Position numbers and translations under genes: made by a program
Notes under the pieces: generated by a model
What the model was told of the DNA's origin: nothing
What the model saw: only the letters and a program-made list of their open reading frames with translations
Databases searched by the model: none
From: Jacaranda mimosifolia
Taxonomy: Eukaryota; Streptophyta; Magnoliopsida; Lamiales; Bignoniaceae
Assembly (NCBI GenBank): GCA_018894105.1
Contig: CM032123.1
Location: 6,759,001-6,823,000 of the forward strand
Direction of reading: 5' to 3'
DNA length: 64,000 bases
Shown: one piece after another, positions 48,763-59,345 of the stretch
Layout: each line of letters begins with the position of its first letter
Position numbering within the stretch: position 1 is the stretch's first letter

Positions 48763-49536
48763 ATGTTTACATGAGTTTATAAGCTTCTCAAAATATTTTA
48801 TAAGATGTCAGTGTTTCGTAATTTTTTTAAGAAAATAACTTATAAAATTTCTAAAATAAGATGTTAAAAACTTATAATCACTTTTTAAGAAAGTAAGGAG
48901 TTCTTATCTTATTTTTAAAATCTTAACAAGCTCTCTTAATTTTAATCATATTAATTATAAAATTATTATTACTAATACCTTATAAGATCTTATAATTCAA
49001 ATACTTTGAGAACTTATTTTTTTAAAAAAAATCTAGCATCTTATAAGTTCGAAAAATATCTTACAAAATACAAGAAATTAAAAAACATCTTATAACATGT
49101 AAGAGCTTATAAGACGTTTTAAATAAGTTTAGCCAAACACCTTCTTAGAGAGTGTATACCTAAACTTATTTAAAAGATCTTATATAAGTTCTTACATCTT
49201 ATAAGATATTTTTCGAGCTTATAAGTTGCTAGATTTTTTTTTTAAATTAGTTCTGAAAGTGTTTAGATAAAATAAAATTTTGCAGCCTATAAGGTATTAA
49301 TAATAACAATTTTATAATTAATATGCTTAAAATTAAGGGAGTTTGTTAATATCATAAAAATAATTTAGGAATTCCTAACTTTGATAAAAAGAGCTTATAA
49401 ACTTTTAACATCTTATTTTAAGAGCTTATAAGTTTCCTTTAAAAAAATTTACTAAACACTTTTTGATATCTTGTAAGATCTCAAATGTGTTATAAGATAT
49501 TTTAAGAAGCTTATAAGCTTACCCAAACAATCTCTC
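48763..49536. repeat. Long foldback (inverted repeat), arms about 380 bp
   Basis: About 48763-49145 is matched by the reverse complement of 49150-49536 almost throughout. Examples are TTATAAGCTTCTCAAAATAT against ATATTTTAAGAAGCTTATAA, and CTCTTAATTTTAATCATATT against AATATGCTTAAAATTAAGGG. The loop is only a few bases near 49147. It is probably a foldback-type MITE nested in the hAT. A transcript would form one long hairpin. Confidence 0.82.
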
Positions 49537-50278
49537 AAATCTTAATGTCCCCTTAGCTAGTTAATAATTTACGTATTTTACTATTTTATTTTAGAATTAA
49601 AACGTTAATTATTCTTGATTTAGTTATTTTTTTTATAATTATTGATTCACTTTATGATTAATTAATATTAATTCAATGACACCAATATAAATTAGTTATA
49701 AAGTAAAGCAACAATAATTTTATATTGATTAATTTTATCATTTACATATTGATTTTTCAATTTTTTTGATTTAATATTATTTAATTATCATCATTATCGT
49801 CTAATTTATTTATTAATTTTTTAATTACTAATTTATACATATATATTCATTTATATATATATATATATATATTATGAAATTTCATATTGAAAAAATAAAA
49901 ATAATTTATTATGTATAATAGTATATTATATATGATAATTTTTTAAAATATTATTTATATATTAAAATACATAAAAGTAGAATATATTATATATAATAAT
50001 TTTTTAAATATTATTTATTGGATACGCATAGCGGATTTAATTAAATTACGGATAATCGAATATATAAACGGATATATCCAACGGATATGTATTCGGAGCG
50101 GATATTAAACGGATCGGATAGGCATTTACCATGTTCATATCCGTTTACAGTCGGATGTCTGCTAATCGGATACGGATAATATCCGCTTTAAACGGATACG
50201 GATAATAGCCCTATAAACAGATTCGGATGCGAACGGTAAACGAATTTTCGAATATCCATTTACAGCCCTAGCTATTAT

Positions 50279-51329
50279 AAAGAAATCCTGAACAAATCTT
50301 CGTAGTAACTAGCAGGTCCCAGAAAGCTATGGACTTCTATTACATTTTCAGGTCTTTTCTAGTTGACTATAACTTCTATCTTAGAGGGGTTGACCTCTAC
50401 CCCGTTTTGGGTTATGATGTGTCCCAAAAATGCTACTTTCTTTATCCAGAATTCGCACTTACTGAATTTTGCATACAACTGATGCTCTTTCAGGGTTCTG
50501 AGAACCATGTACAAATGTGTTGCATGCTTTTCTCTAGATTTAGAGTATACTAGAATGTCATCAATGAATATAACAACAAAATGGCCTAGATATGGTCTAA
50601 AAATTCGGTGCATCAAATCAATAAATGTTGTTGGAGCATTGGTTAGACCAAATGGCATTACTACGAACTCAAAGTGGCCATATTAGGAATTGAATGCAGT
50701 CTTCAAAATATCTTCTTCTTTGATTTCCAGCTGGTAATACCCCTATCTCAAATCTAACTTTGAGAAGATCGTAGATCCTTGTAAAAGATCAAACAATTCT
50801 TCTATGTGAGGTAGGGGGTATTTATTCTTGGAAGTAACCTTATTCAACTCCCTATAATCAATGCACATCCTCATGGACCCATCTTTCTTCTTGACAAACA
50901 GTACCGGTGCTCTCTAAGGAGATGTGCTGGGCCTTATGAATTTCTTTTTCAATAACTCTTGGAGTTGATTCTTTAGCTCTTTAAGTTCTGCTGGTGCCAC
51001 TCGATAAGGGGTTTTTGAGAAAGGTGTGGCTCCCAGAAGTGTATTTATAACAAACTCAATTTCTCAATCCAGTGGCAACGAGTTTAGTTCTTCTGGAAAT
51101 ATCTCTGGGCAGTCTGCCACTATTTCTATTTCCTCAATTTTGGTTGTATCTCGGGGTTTATTAATGAGGTACGCCAAATATCCTTGTCCCCTTTTTCTTA
51201 AGATCTTTTAGCTTCGATAGCGAATATGATAGGTATCGGGGAAGTTGTATCCATGGATCGACGGGTTAGAATTGATACCCTATCCCCGACTGTGATGCAC
51301 TTAACATAACAGTTGATATGTGCCCAGTG
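50279..51329 (-). pseudogene. pol: Del reverse transcriptase, broken
   Basis: The best-kept part is 50359-50658: [20 protein letters not shown], then [13 protein letters not shown] (catalytic DD pair) and [19 protein letters not shown], followed by [17 protein letters not shown]. Upstream (about 50700-51300) RT segments are recognisable between stops, and downstream FLGPASYY leads to the nested hAT. Confidence 0.85.
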
Positions 51330-51698
51330 CTAATACAACCAATCCATCCCAAGTATCAAATCATATTTTTGGATAGGCATGTTTATAAGATCGGCAGAAT
51401 ACTCCACGTTCCCTGTCATTACTGGACATGCCCAGTACATAGTATCGGTGACTAACCTTGTCCCCAAGGGTGTTTGCACTTCTATTTGGTATGTCAGGGT
51501 TTCAAGTTGCATATTTAACTTATGCGATAAGGATTCAGATATGAAAGAATGTGTTGCTCCAAGGTCATATAAAGCATTACCATAAATTCTAGAAATAGAA
51601 ATCATATCTTCAACCACTTCGTTAGGGTCCAGTGCATCTTCTCCTGTCAAAGTATAGGCATGACAACGCATTTTCTGCTTCCCACTAGCTCCTACCAC
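51330..51698 (-). pseudogene. pol: Del aspartic protease
   Basis: An open 122-codon stretch with ALYDLGATHSFISESLSHKL, where the active-site motif DTGATHSFIS reads DLG, and YDLILGMDWL near the end. Thr to Leu in the catalytic triad would inactivate it. Confidence 0.85.
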
Positions 51699-52826
51699 TT
51701 TTTTCCTTTTCCCTACAAGTACTTGGGGTCTTCCTTTAGGGGTAGTCTCTCAAAAAGTGCTGATCCCTGCCGCCCATACACTTTCCCTACTTCCTCCAAC
51801 ATTTAGGCTCCTCATGGCCAGCGCCCCATAGAATCCACATTACTTTGGTGCCATTTCCTGGGCCAAATTTGTAGCCTTGTCAGTCTGAGGTACTGTTGGG
51901 TCGTGCCTCCAATCTGTAATTTTGGCTGTTTTATCCTAGTATTACTCTGCCTACCGGGGTACATTCTGCTCTCTTGGCCCCTGTCTTCAATCTTCTTGAT
52001 CTCTTGCAATTATGACTCTAACTGTAATGCCTTACTTACCGCCCAATTGAAATTCAGTAATTCACAAGGGGCTAAACCCTGTTTGAGCTCTAACTATAGT
52101 CCTTATACAAATCGATAGATTTTTCGGCTTTCATCTTCGAGTATGTAGGGGCATACTGAATTAGTCGGCTAAAGGTAATCTCGTACTGGTAGACAGATTG
52201 ATGCCCCTATATCAAATCCATAAATTCTCTTTCTCTCGCTTGTTTGACTACTAGGGGTATTTATTTATCCATAAATTCCTTTGAGAATTTTTCCCAAGTC
52301 CTGTGGGTTCTTTCAGCGGCCCATCTACGATCTACTATTTTCCACTAACTACGCACAGGTCCTCCTAGAAGGAATATGGCAAACTGAACTTTTTGATCGT
52401 ACGGATAGCGTAAGGTCTCAAATATGTTTTCCAGATTTTCAACCCATTCCTCTGCCTTTCTATCATCTGGTTTTCCTAGAAACTTCAAGGGCTGAAAGCA
52501 AAGGAATCATTCCAGTGTTCGATCATCAGCTACCTCATTAGCCATCCCTGCCCTTCCACCCTATGGTTGGCCATGTTGTCTAAACCTCTGTCCCCCTTAA
52601 TACATAGGTTTTGTTGGTTGGTCTATAGCTGGTTGATCAACTGACGGAGTCCGTAAGGATTCTTCATCCAGCAAGGGTTGCTGATAAGCAAGTGCTTCCT
52701 GCCTAGGGGATAAGCAAGTGCTTCCCGCCTAGGGGCCCGTTGAACATTAGTCCGTCTCCCAAACGGTCTCCCTCTATGACTAGCTCTAGCTGGGGTAGGT
52801 ACATTGGCACTCTCGTGTGATGCCAT
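51699..52826 (-). pseudogene. gag: Del gag, broken
   Basis: Starts at 52826 (MASHESANVPTPARASHRGR). Further on are recognisable gag-core segments (FAIFLLGGPVRS, then EKFSKEFMDK near 52270-52400) and a decayed C-terminal knuckle region (about 51770-51830). Interrupted by several TAG/TGA stops and by a 26-bp tandem duplication (52684-52735) that shifts the frame. Confidence 0.75.
52684..52735. repeat. 26-bp tandem duplication in gag
   Basis: Two copies of a 26-bp unit beginning ATAAGCAAGTGCTTCC, at 52684-52709 and 52710-52735, differing at one base. 26 is not a multiple of three, so the duplication alone breaks gag. Confidence 0.9.
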
Positions 52827-53279
52827 CGTACATATGATATTTCTTAGGTATTGTTAAGCCTGCGATCACTGAGTTACGAAATGATAACTTAATCATCATC
52901 GCCTCTTTTGAATTTTTCAAGCTTATGAAAAGGAAAAAAAAGAAAAGAAAAGAAAAGAAAAGAAAAGATTAACCAAATTAAATAAGACCAAAAGCAACAG
53001 AATCTATTCGTCTAATATTCAAAGGTAAAATTCCATTTATATACCATGTTAACATTAGCAGAGTTATATATGTATGTACAGGGTCAAAATTGCAAATTTG
53101 GCTAACTAACTATGCGCCTGGTCTTAACCAAAATGACAAGGCTAGTATATAGGTATCACCTTATACATCTAGATAACCTCAGCCGATACTATTCAACCTG
53201 ATGTTTAAGAGCTACTACTATATCCTAGATACATATCTACTGACATATCCATAGTCACCAAGTCATCTGACTCTAGTCC
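52827..53279. other. Leader sequence between the extra frame and gag
   Basis: Non-coding. Contains a purine run on the plus strand with repeated AAAAG units (about 52930-52968), just upstream of the gag start on the minus strand. Nothing else was recognised. Confidence 0.5.
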
Positions 53280-54193
53280 TCCACATCAGTGATGACAGAC
53301 TTTGTCTCTTTATCCTCCTCAAACATCTCTATATCCCCGTCATTACCATCATCATCAAACCCCTAGAGCTCATCCTCCATGTTAAACTTCAGCGGTGCCC
53401 CAACCGCGGGCTCCTATAAAGGACCCTCCTCTACATCATCCTCCACTGGATCCCCTGCAAGATCCTCTACATGTAACTCTACAAGGTCTCTATCTAGTAT
53501 ATTTTCAATGTGAACAACCTACCCATGCCCTGGCTCAAGGAAGAGGCAAACTCCCAAAGGTCCGGCATTCGTGGCAATCCCAACTCCAACTCCAATAATC
53601 TAATTTATGGCATTGCCACAATGAGTTATCATCATCCTAACCTCATTCATAACTGTGTGAGTCATATCAACTGACCTCCTATGATCAGACTCTAATATTC
53701 GGAAAATCTCATCTCTCTGTGCTCGAATTGCATAGAGTTTTTCTACCAAAGCTTCTACTATCCTTACCCGCTCACCCTCTTTTTCTATATCCTCCATTAT
53801 CTTATCTACGGTATAACTCCTAGCTCCAAATATTGATTTAAGATGGTATGTCTTAGCCCGTCTCTACATGAGTAACTCATGCTGATAATAAAGCATATCC
53901 TCAAGTCTCTGACATAGCTTTAGCAAACTTGTTTTCTCTTGTTCTAAGATCTCAATCCTTTCTTTCAAAGACTCCTTGCTCTCTTCTTCCACAGGCTGTT
54001 TCCCTTTCCTATGATCGTCAGATATCTTGCAATATACAAATCTATTTCATTAATGTTCAACTAGTCAAATTCATCTTTATTTTCCTGAATCACATAGAGC
54101 TTCTCAATATACACAGAATACCCAGAGTTCAATCTCAATCTAGAGTTTAGTGCTCGATTTTTGGAAGTAAAGATTATAGTTTGGTTGGCCATC
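53280..54193 (-). pseudogene. Extra reading frame between primer site and gag, unknown protein
   Basis: Minus strand. A candidate ATG is at 54193 (MANQNYNLYF). A coherent frame with in-frame TAG stops then runs from about 53930 to 53280: QRLEDMLYYQHELLM, TYHLKSIFGARSYTVDKIME, VEKLYAIRAQRDEIFRILES (helical, coiled-coil-like; 53600-53797 is open), a GVGVGIA patch, and an acidic tail (VEDDVEEGPL, GFDDDGNDGDIEMFEEDKET) ending VED and a stop. It lies 5' of gag in the leader. The stops are nearly all TAG and could be decayed CAG or TGG codons. I do not recognise the family. Ogre elements have an upstream ORF, but one is not standard for Del/Tekay. A shift is likely in a T run near 54180. Confidence 0.55.
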
Positions 54194-54320
54194 CTAGATA
54201 TAATCTCTTGTGTCCTAATGTTGAACACTATACCCAAAGTTTCATATCCTAACTAACCTAAATAGAAGGTTAGTTATAAATCCCAATGATATTCAATGCC
54301 TAGGTCATCGACAAACCTAA

Positions 54321-54332
54321 GCTCTGATACCA
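54321..54332 (-). other. Primer binding site (initiator Met tRNA type)
   Basis: Minus strand TGGTATCAGAGC, the classical plant LTR-retrotransposon primer site complementary to the 3' end of initiator methionine tRNA, four bases downstream of the 5' LTR end at 54337. Confidence 0.9.
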
Positions 54333-54336
54333 AGTC

Positions 54337-54709
54337 TGTGGTGCCCTACTTAGGATAACCCCTGATCTGAGATGCCACCAATTTAGACTTAAATCATGCC
54401 ATACATAATAACCGATAAGCCCATAAAATTTCAACAAAACTCATAGATACCAACATACTTCAAACTTAAAGTAACGCTCCTTAAGTACCATGTTACATGC
54501 CAAGTATTCCAACGACATTCAACAATCTAAAATTCTAAACCAAGATCAAGTACAATCCCAAAGCGACAACTCATAAAACACAATATATACATGCCATAAA
54601 TTCCAAATTCAAACTTGAGATATCACAACGTCTCTAATCCAAAGCTTAACCAGTAGGCGAACTTATAAGTAGAAATATTCACCAACACCTTTAAAAAACA
54701 ATTCCATCA
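54337..54709 (-). repeat. 5' LTR of the Del element, first segment
   Basis: Begins TGTGGTGCCCTACTTAGG and matches 41859-42231. It is interrupted at 54709 by an opposite-strand LTR. About 340 bp present in the 3' LTR (42232-42571) is missing here, so the insertion was accompanied by a deletion. Confidence 0.82.
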
Positions 54710-57700
54710 TGTAACACCCCTAGATTTGGTATTTTGGGGAAAATAAGGATTTAGAAATCAAGATATTGATTGGTCAAATTTTAGGGCTCGAAAAATAAGT
54801 AAGAGGAACTTAATTGCTTGGAAATTGAAAGTTTTGGGGTTGAGTTGCAATTTTAGAAGACTTGATTGACCAACATTTGGAAGACTTGATTGACCAACAT
54901 TTGGAAAGTTTTGTGGGTCAAAGTGGGATTATTTTGGGTCAAATGGGTGGAAGTGAGGCACTCATTAAGTTAGAGGTTAATTGGGATATGGATGATTTTC
55001 TAGACAACTTGATTGGAAGATGGAAGGAAGTCCTGGGGGCCAACTTTTAATTTTTGGAAATTATCTTTTATATACCAAACCCTCCCATAGTTTCTTTCAT
55101 TCTCTCCGACAACTCTCATTCTTACCCGCTTTGGCGATCATCATCGGTGTCGATGGCCACCAGAGTACTAAACTAGCCAAGCCATTCCTTACCTCCCTAG
55201 GAACACCCAGTGTGTCATGTAGCTTTAGATCACTGGTAGGCGATCAGGAAGTTGAGAATCGAAGCTAAGATTCAACAGCGAGTGGCGAGCCCGACGGAGC
55301 AGCAGAAAAAACTGTCTTTTGGGTGGTGTTTCATGTTGGGTTCAACTCAAGGAAGAAGTTGGTAGCCCTGGATTGAAGATTTGCGAAGTGGCGACGATAG
55401 AATTGGAGCTTCAGTCGATGGTAGTGAGTGGTGGTACTTGGCCTTTGGGGCTGAAATTAAGGGCCTTCCAATGGCGAAGCTTGAAATGATGTGGGCATTT
55501 TGTTGGGTGAGCTGAGATGAGTTGATTGGTAGTGGTGTTGACCTTTTCCTCCGGCGATAGTGTGATAGCAGTGCTGAGGCAGAATCTTCGCCTCGTCATG
55601 ACGATCGTGAATGGGACCTTGGTTGTGATTCTGGAGTTTCGGTTGGGAAATCTTAGGTAATAACTGAATTTAGGTTTAAGGTTTTGTATTGTTTAAATTT
55701 TGTCCGAATCTTGTATTATGCCAAGAGAATATAAGGAATTGATATAGACTTGGATATGGGAATTCCGATATATGCCCTGCATGTGTATTTTTATAAACTT
55801 AGTGGGCCTAAATTTGTATTGTTATATGATAATTTTAGGTTAATTGAGTTTATTGGAGGATAAAACCCTAATTTTATGGATTTGAGACCTAAGTGACGAA
55901 TTTGGGTTATCAAAGATAGTTGGGCTATTATTATCATTTTGTGTATCATCATAAAGTTAATTATGTAATTATGGGACCCAATTATAACCCTTAATCGGAC
56001 CAGATATATGAATCTCGTGAATATTTGGTATTAACGGTATAATTAGCATATTCCCTAATGATAATGTTGAGACGAACCCTAAAACTATAGTATTAATCTA
56101 AAGTTATTGATTTTAGATTGTTAATAGTATGATTGTAATTATTAAGGTTATTAGGGATGAATGAGGATTTTGACTGTGAACCTATTCTTATGGATTAGGT
56201 GACGAGGAACTGGATCCTCGCGGACTATCAAGCTGTGACTGCTTTTTTGAGACTTTTAAGGTGAAGGCCTACCACTTTGGTACTTGTATTGATTGAACCT
56301 ATCTATCATCCATTTCGAAAACCCTGTGAGGGTTTGCCAATCTGGCATTGTCTACTCCTATCTGTTATTGTGGAAAAACCCCTAAGAGGGTTAAACATGT
56401 TTCTATATTGTACCTACTTTTGCTCTAATAAAAGTGTCTTGTCTGTTCTGGCACCCAGAACTTCCTGCTATTTTTTGTTACTATACTTGTTCCTGTTCTG
56501 TTACTTGTTGCTGTTGTGTTATCTATTACCATTCTGAATTGTTATTTGTTGCCTTGCCGGCACACATATTATCAGTTACATCATTATATGGCCATGTTGG
56601 CTTATCCAAATCTGTTTACGGATATTGTATTACCTTGTTGGCATTTTGTACTATTATCTGTCGCCTCGCCGGCATACTTATTTTATTTGGTATCAGCGAT
56701 GTGCTAAGGATTTTCCCCTGGGCATCTACGCGAACTGTTTATTAATACTTGTTATATGAATAGAGAATTGTTGGGCCAAGTGCTAACCCTAGCAAAATGA
56801 TTGGATACCTAGGACACACCAAGTAGCCCACTTGGATATCAGTAATATGCTAAGTAATTCACTTAGATATCAACGATGCGCTAGGGATCTCCCCCGAGGC
56901 CTCAGCAATGCGCTATACGAATCGTATGGGCATCTGCCATGTACCAAGCTGTCATGCTTTGGTAAGAATGACTGACTGATTGGAATAAGTTGATCCCAAC
57001 TATTAAGCTCGGGACGTGCTGATCAGTTGATCCCAGTTGTTGAGCTCAGGACGTGCTGTTAAGTTGTTCCTAGTTGTTATGCTCGAGACGTGCTGATATA
57101 TCTAACTGATTGACTGACTGACTATTTGACTGACAAACTGACTGAATAGAATAAGGAGAGTTGGATATGCATGTCATGTTATGATCTGTTGGACTGCATA
57201 TGTTACTTAGGTTTGCTTGATTTCGATTGTATCTCAATTGTTTGTATTCTGCTCATGGAGCAACAAGCATGGTGTAGTTTCTTGGTCTAGATTGGGTTGT
57301 TCTCTGGGCCGAATGAGCCGTCTGCATTTCCTCCAAAACTGATTCGATTGAGACGATCTCAAGCCATTTGCTGAATGAGCTATCTGTATTTCCTCCTAAA
57401 CTGATTCGATTGAGACGATCTCGAGCCGACTGTCACAACTCCCGAGCTAGTACCTACTATTAACCTTGAATTTATTAATGTCTGTGTTCTGTTATGTTCC
57501 TATCTCGATTGCATTATCGGTTAATTCATGATCTATTGAATTGTTTCCACTTTAGCAGAGCCCTTATAATCTATTACTAATTGTTATCCCTCACTAAGTC
57601 CTTTGGACTTACCTTTCCATTTTATCCTTGATTTTCTCAGATAGGTTTGGATTATTAATATGGACTTTAGGCATGGACTGGAGAGTTTATTTTGCAATAG

Positions 57701-57997
57701 AATAGTTGATTATATGTGTTATGGGTTCTCTTGAACATTTTGTTATGCTTAAGTTTAAGCTCAAGATAAATGGTATGTATATACCATGATGAATAATATG
57801 GGTTGACTTTAGGGAATGTATTTTGTGCTTTTGTCGTAATCTATATAAGTTGAAGCAGATTGCTTAAGTTGAAGTTTGCTGCTGTCTCTGATAAGTTTTG
57901 AAAAGTTTTTAATACGCCTATTAATTGTTTATAGGTTAAGATTTAAGGCTGAACAAGTGACATCTTAGCTTAGGGATTATCCTGGGTGGATAATCCC
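54710..57997 (+). mobile_element. Opposite-strand solo LTR, Del/Tekay-like, 3.3 kb
   Basis: Opens TGTAACACCCCTAGA on the plus strand and closes near CCTGGGTGGATAATCCC, the reverse of its neighbours. Internal TCACTAAGTCCTTTGGACTT is the inverse of the AAGGACTTAGTGAGGG word in the others. No clean target duplication: CATCA before it and TATCA after it could be the decayed pair. It also has the hairpin-rich CTAAG/CTTAG array (about 56770-56940) and GC-richer coding-like patches. No protein is supported. Confidence 0.75.
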
Positions 57998-59345
57998 TAT
58001 CAAATTCTCCTTATTCCTCCCTTATAGAACAAAAATTCAAGCATGATAGCTCGACAGATAATAGAACATAACAGATGCCCAAGTGTACTACTTAGCGCAT
58101 CATTAATACCTAAGCGTACCGCTTAACATGTCCCAGGTATCCAAGCACCTAGCTGGGATTGGCCCTTGGCTAATACAAAAATTTTCTCCATACATGTCAA
58201 CAACTAATTTTACCGACAAGGCCAGACAACAATGTTCAGAATAATTAAAATAAGCCGGCAAAGCCAAACAAACGGTATACAGAACGATTCAAATATGCCG
58301 ATAAGGCCAACAATCATTATACATAATGAAATCAAATAGAAAAGCTAATCATGAGTGGGTTGACAATACCAAATTCAAAAAAATAACAGGAAGCCGACGA
58401 GGCTGTGGATTACATAGAATGATAACAATTAATACGGTATTTGGGGTTCGCTTTGGACATTATTGATAGGGAAGATGCTAATCAAGCTGTAAATACAGAA
58501 ATATGATGTTCATATTTGTTCCCATAAATGGATATAATAAAATCCTTAAATTATATAATTAACATTGCAATGTTACACAAAGTTGATAATAATAGCCCAA
58601 CTATCATTAATAATCCAATCTTTTCACTTAGGTTTCAAATCCATAAAAATAGGGTTTTGATAATCTAATTAACCCAATTGACTAAGGTTATCATATGATA
58701 ATGCAAATTTGGGTCCACTAATCTTATATAAGGCCTTGTTTGCTTGGCTTGATTAGGTGTGATACATATCTAATTAAGCATCTTTTAATGTTTGTTTCAA
58801 TTAATAGAAGCTTTTGATAAATCCTAGGCCCTACATTATTTATTGTTGCTTTTGAAAAATAGATCAAGGGGGCAATGCTTGATTAGGTGTGATAAGAATT
58901 ACAAAGATTTAATAGGGTATATTTTTTATCTTATTTCCAATTAAACCATGATCCTAAAAATGGGAAAGAATGAGGAAATTATGAAAAACTTATTAAAAAG
59001 TATAAAGGATATAATAGTAAATTTATATATTATATTTTAATTTATTTATATATTAATCATACCAACCAAACATAAAATTAAAATATTCTATCCTAATGGG
59101 CTTAAAATATATCATTTGCTTATATATCACTTCTAATCACATCATTCCAAGCAAACGAGCCCTAAATATACATGCATGTCTCATGTCCGGCTCTCATTTC
59201 AAATCTTTCTATTTGTCACAAAAATACATGAATTGAACAAAGAATTTCAAGAACAGTACTAACATATTCAACCCCAAATTCCAACTTATATACAAAATCT
59301 TGTTATCGGGGCATAATTGTCACAAACCAACTTCGCATACACGAT
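57998..59345 (-). repeat. 5' LTR of the Del element, second segment
   Basis: Resumes at TATCAAATTCTCC (matching 42568 onward) and follows the 3' LTR to TTCGCATACACGATCA (match to about 43935), minus a Tourist-like insertion at 58732-59162 and a deletion near 58425. The last 0.8 kb of the LTR is absent because another LTR begins at about 59346. Confidence 0.75.
58732..59162. mobile_element. Tourist-like (PIF/Harbinger) MITE
   Basis: 431 bp with terminal inverted repeats GGCCTTGTTTGCTTGG / CCAAGCAAACGAGCC and a 3-bp target duplication TAA (58729-58731, 59163-59165). The sister LTR at 43757 reads TATATAAATATAC with no insertion, an exact empty site. TTGATTAGGTGTGATA is repeated inside (58746, 58876) and inverted near the right end. 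Non-coding. Confidence 0.92.

Larger units (their letters stand above)
46836..50270. mobile_element. hAT-like element, 3435 bp, inside pol
   Basis: Terminal inverted repeats TAGGGTTGTAAACGGATAT / ATATCCATTTACAGCCCTA and a perfect 8-bp target duplication GCTATTAT (46828-46835, 50271-50278). Dense ATCCGT/ACGGAT arrays lie at both ends (about 46850-47060, 50010-50250). Same family as 39638-40443, but about four times longer. No transposase frame. The interior holds a GC-rich gene-like patch (47955-48290) and a long foldback (48763-49536). It separates the RT and RNase H domains. Confidence 0.88.
41859..59345 (-). mobile_element. Ty3/gypsy chromovirus, Del/Tekay type, with nested insertions
   Basis: Minus-strand element: 3' LTR 41859-44749, purine tract, pol and gag (44766-52826), an extra leader frame (about 53280-54193), primer site 54321-54332, 5' LTR from 54337. 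The 2.9-kb LTR, an initiator-Met-tRNA primer site and a chromodomain after integrase identify the Del/Tekay lineage. The left flank is GATAA; the right flank and right target duplication are lost because the 5' LTR is broken at about 59345. Nested inside: a hAT (46836-50270), an opposite-strand LTR (54710-57997) and a MITE (58732-59162). Many TGG or CAG codons read TAG, so it cannot move by itself. Confidence 0.85.

Noticed and set aside
56277..56745. Hydrophobic Cys/Leu-rich frames that look membrane-like
   Set aside because: They fall in the opposite-strand LTR and change frame repeatedly; composition comes from a pyrimidine-rich strand.
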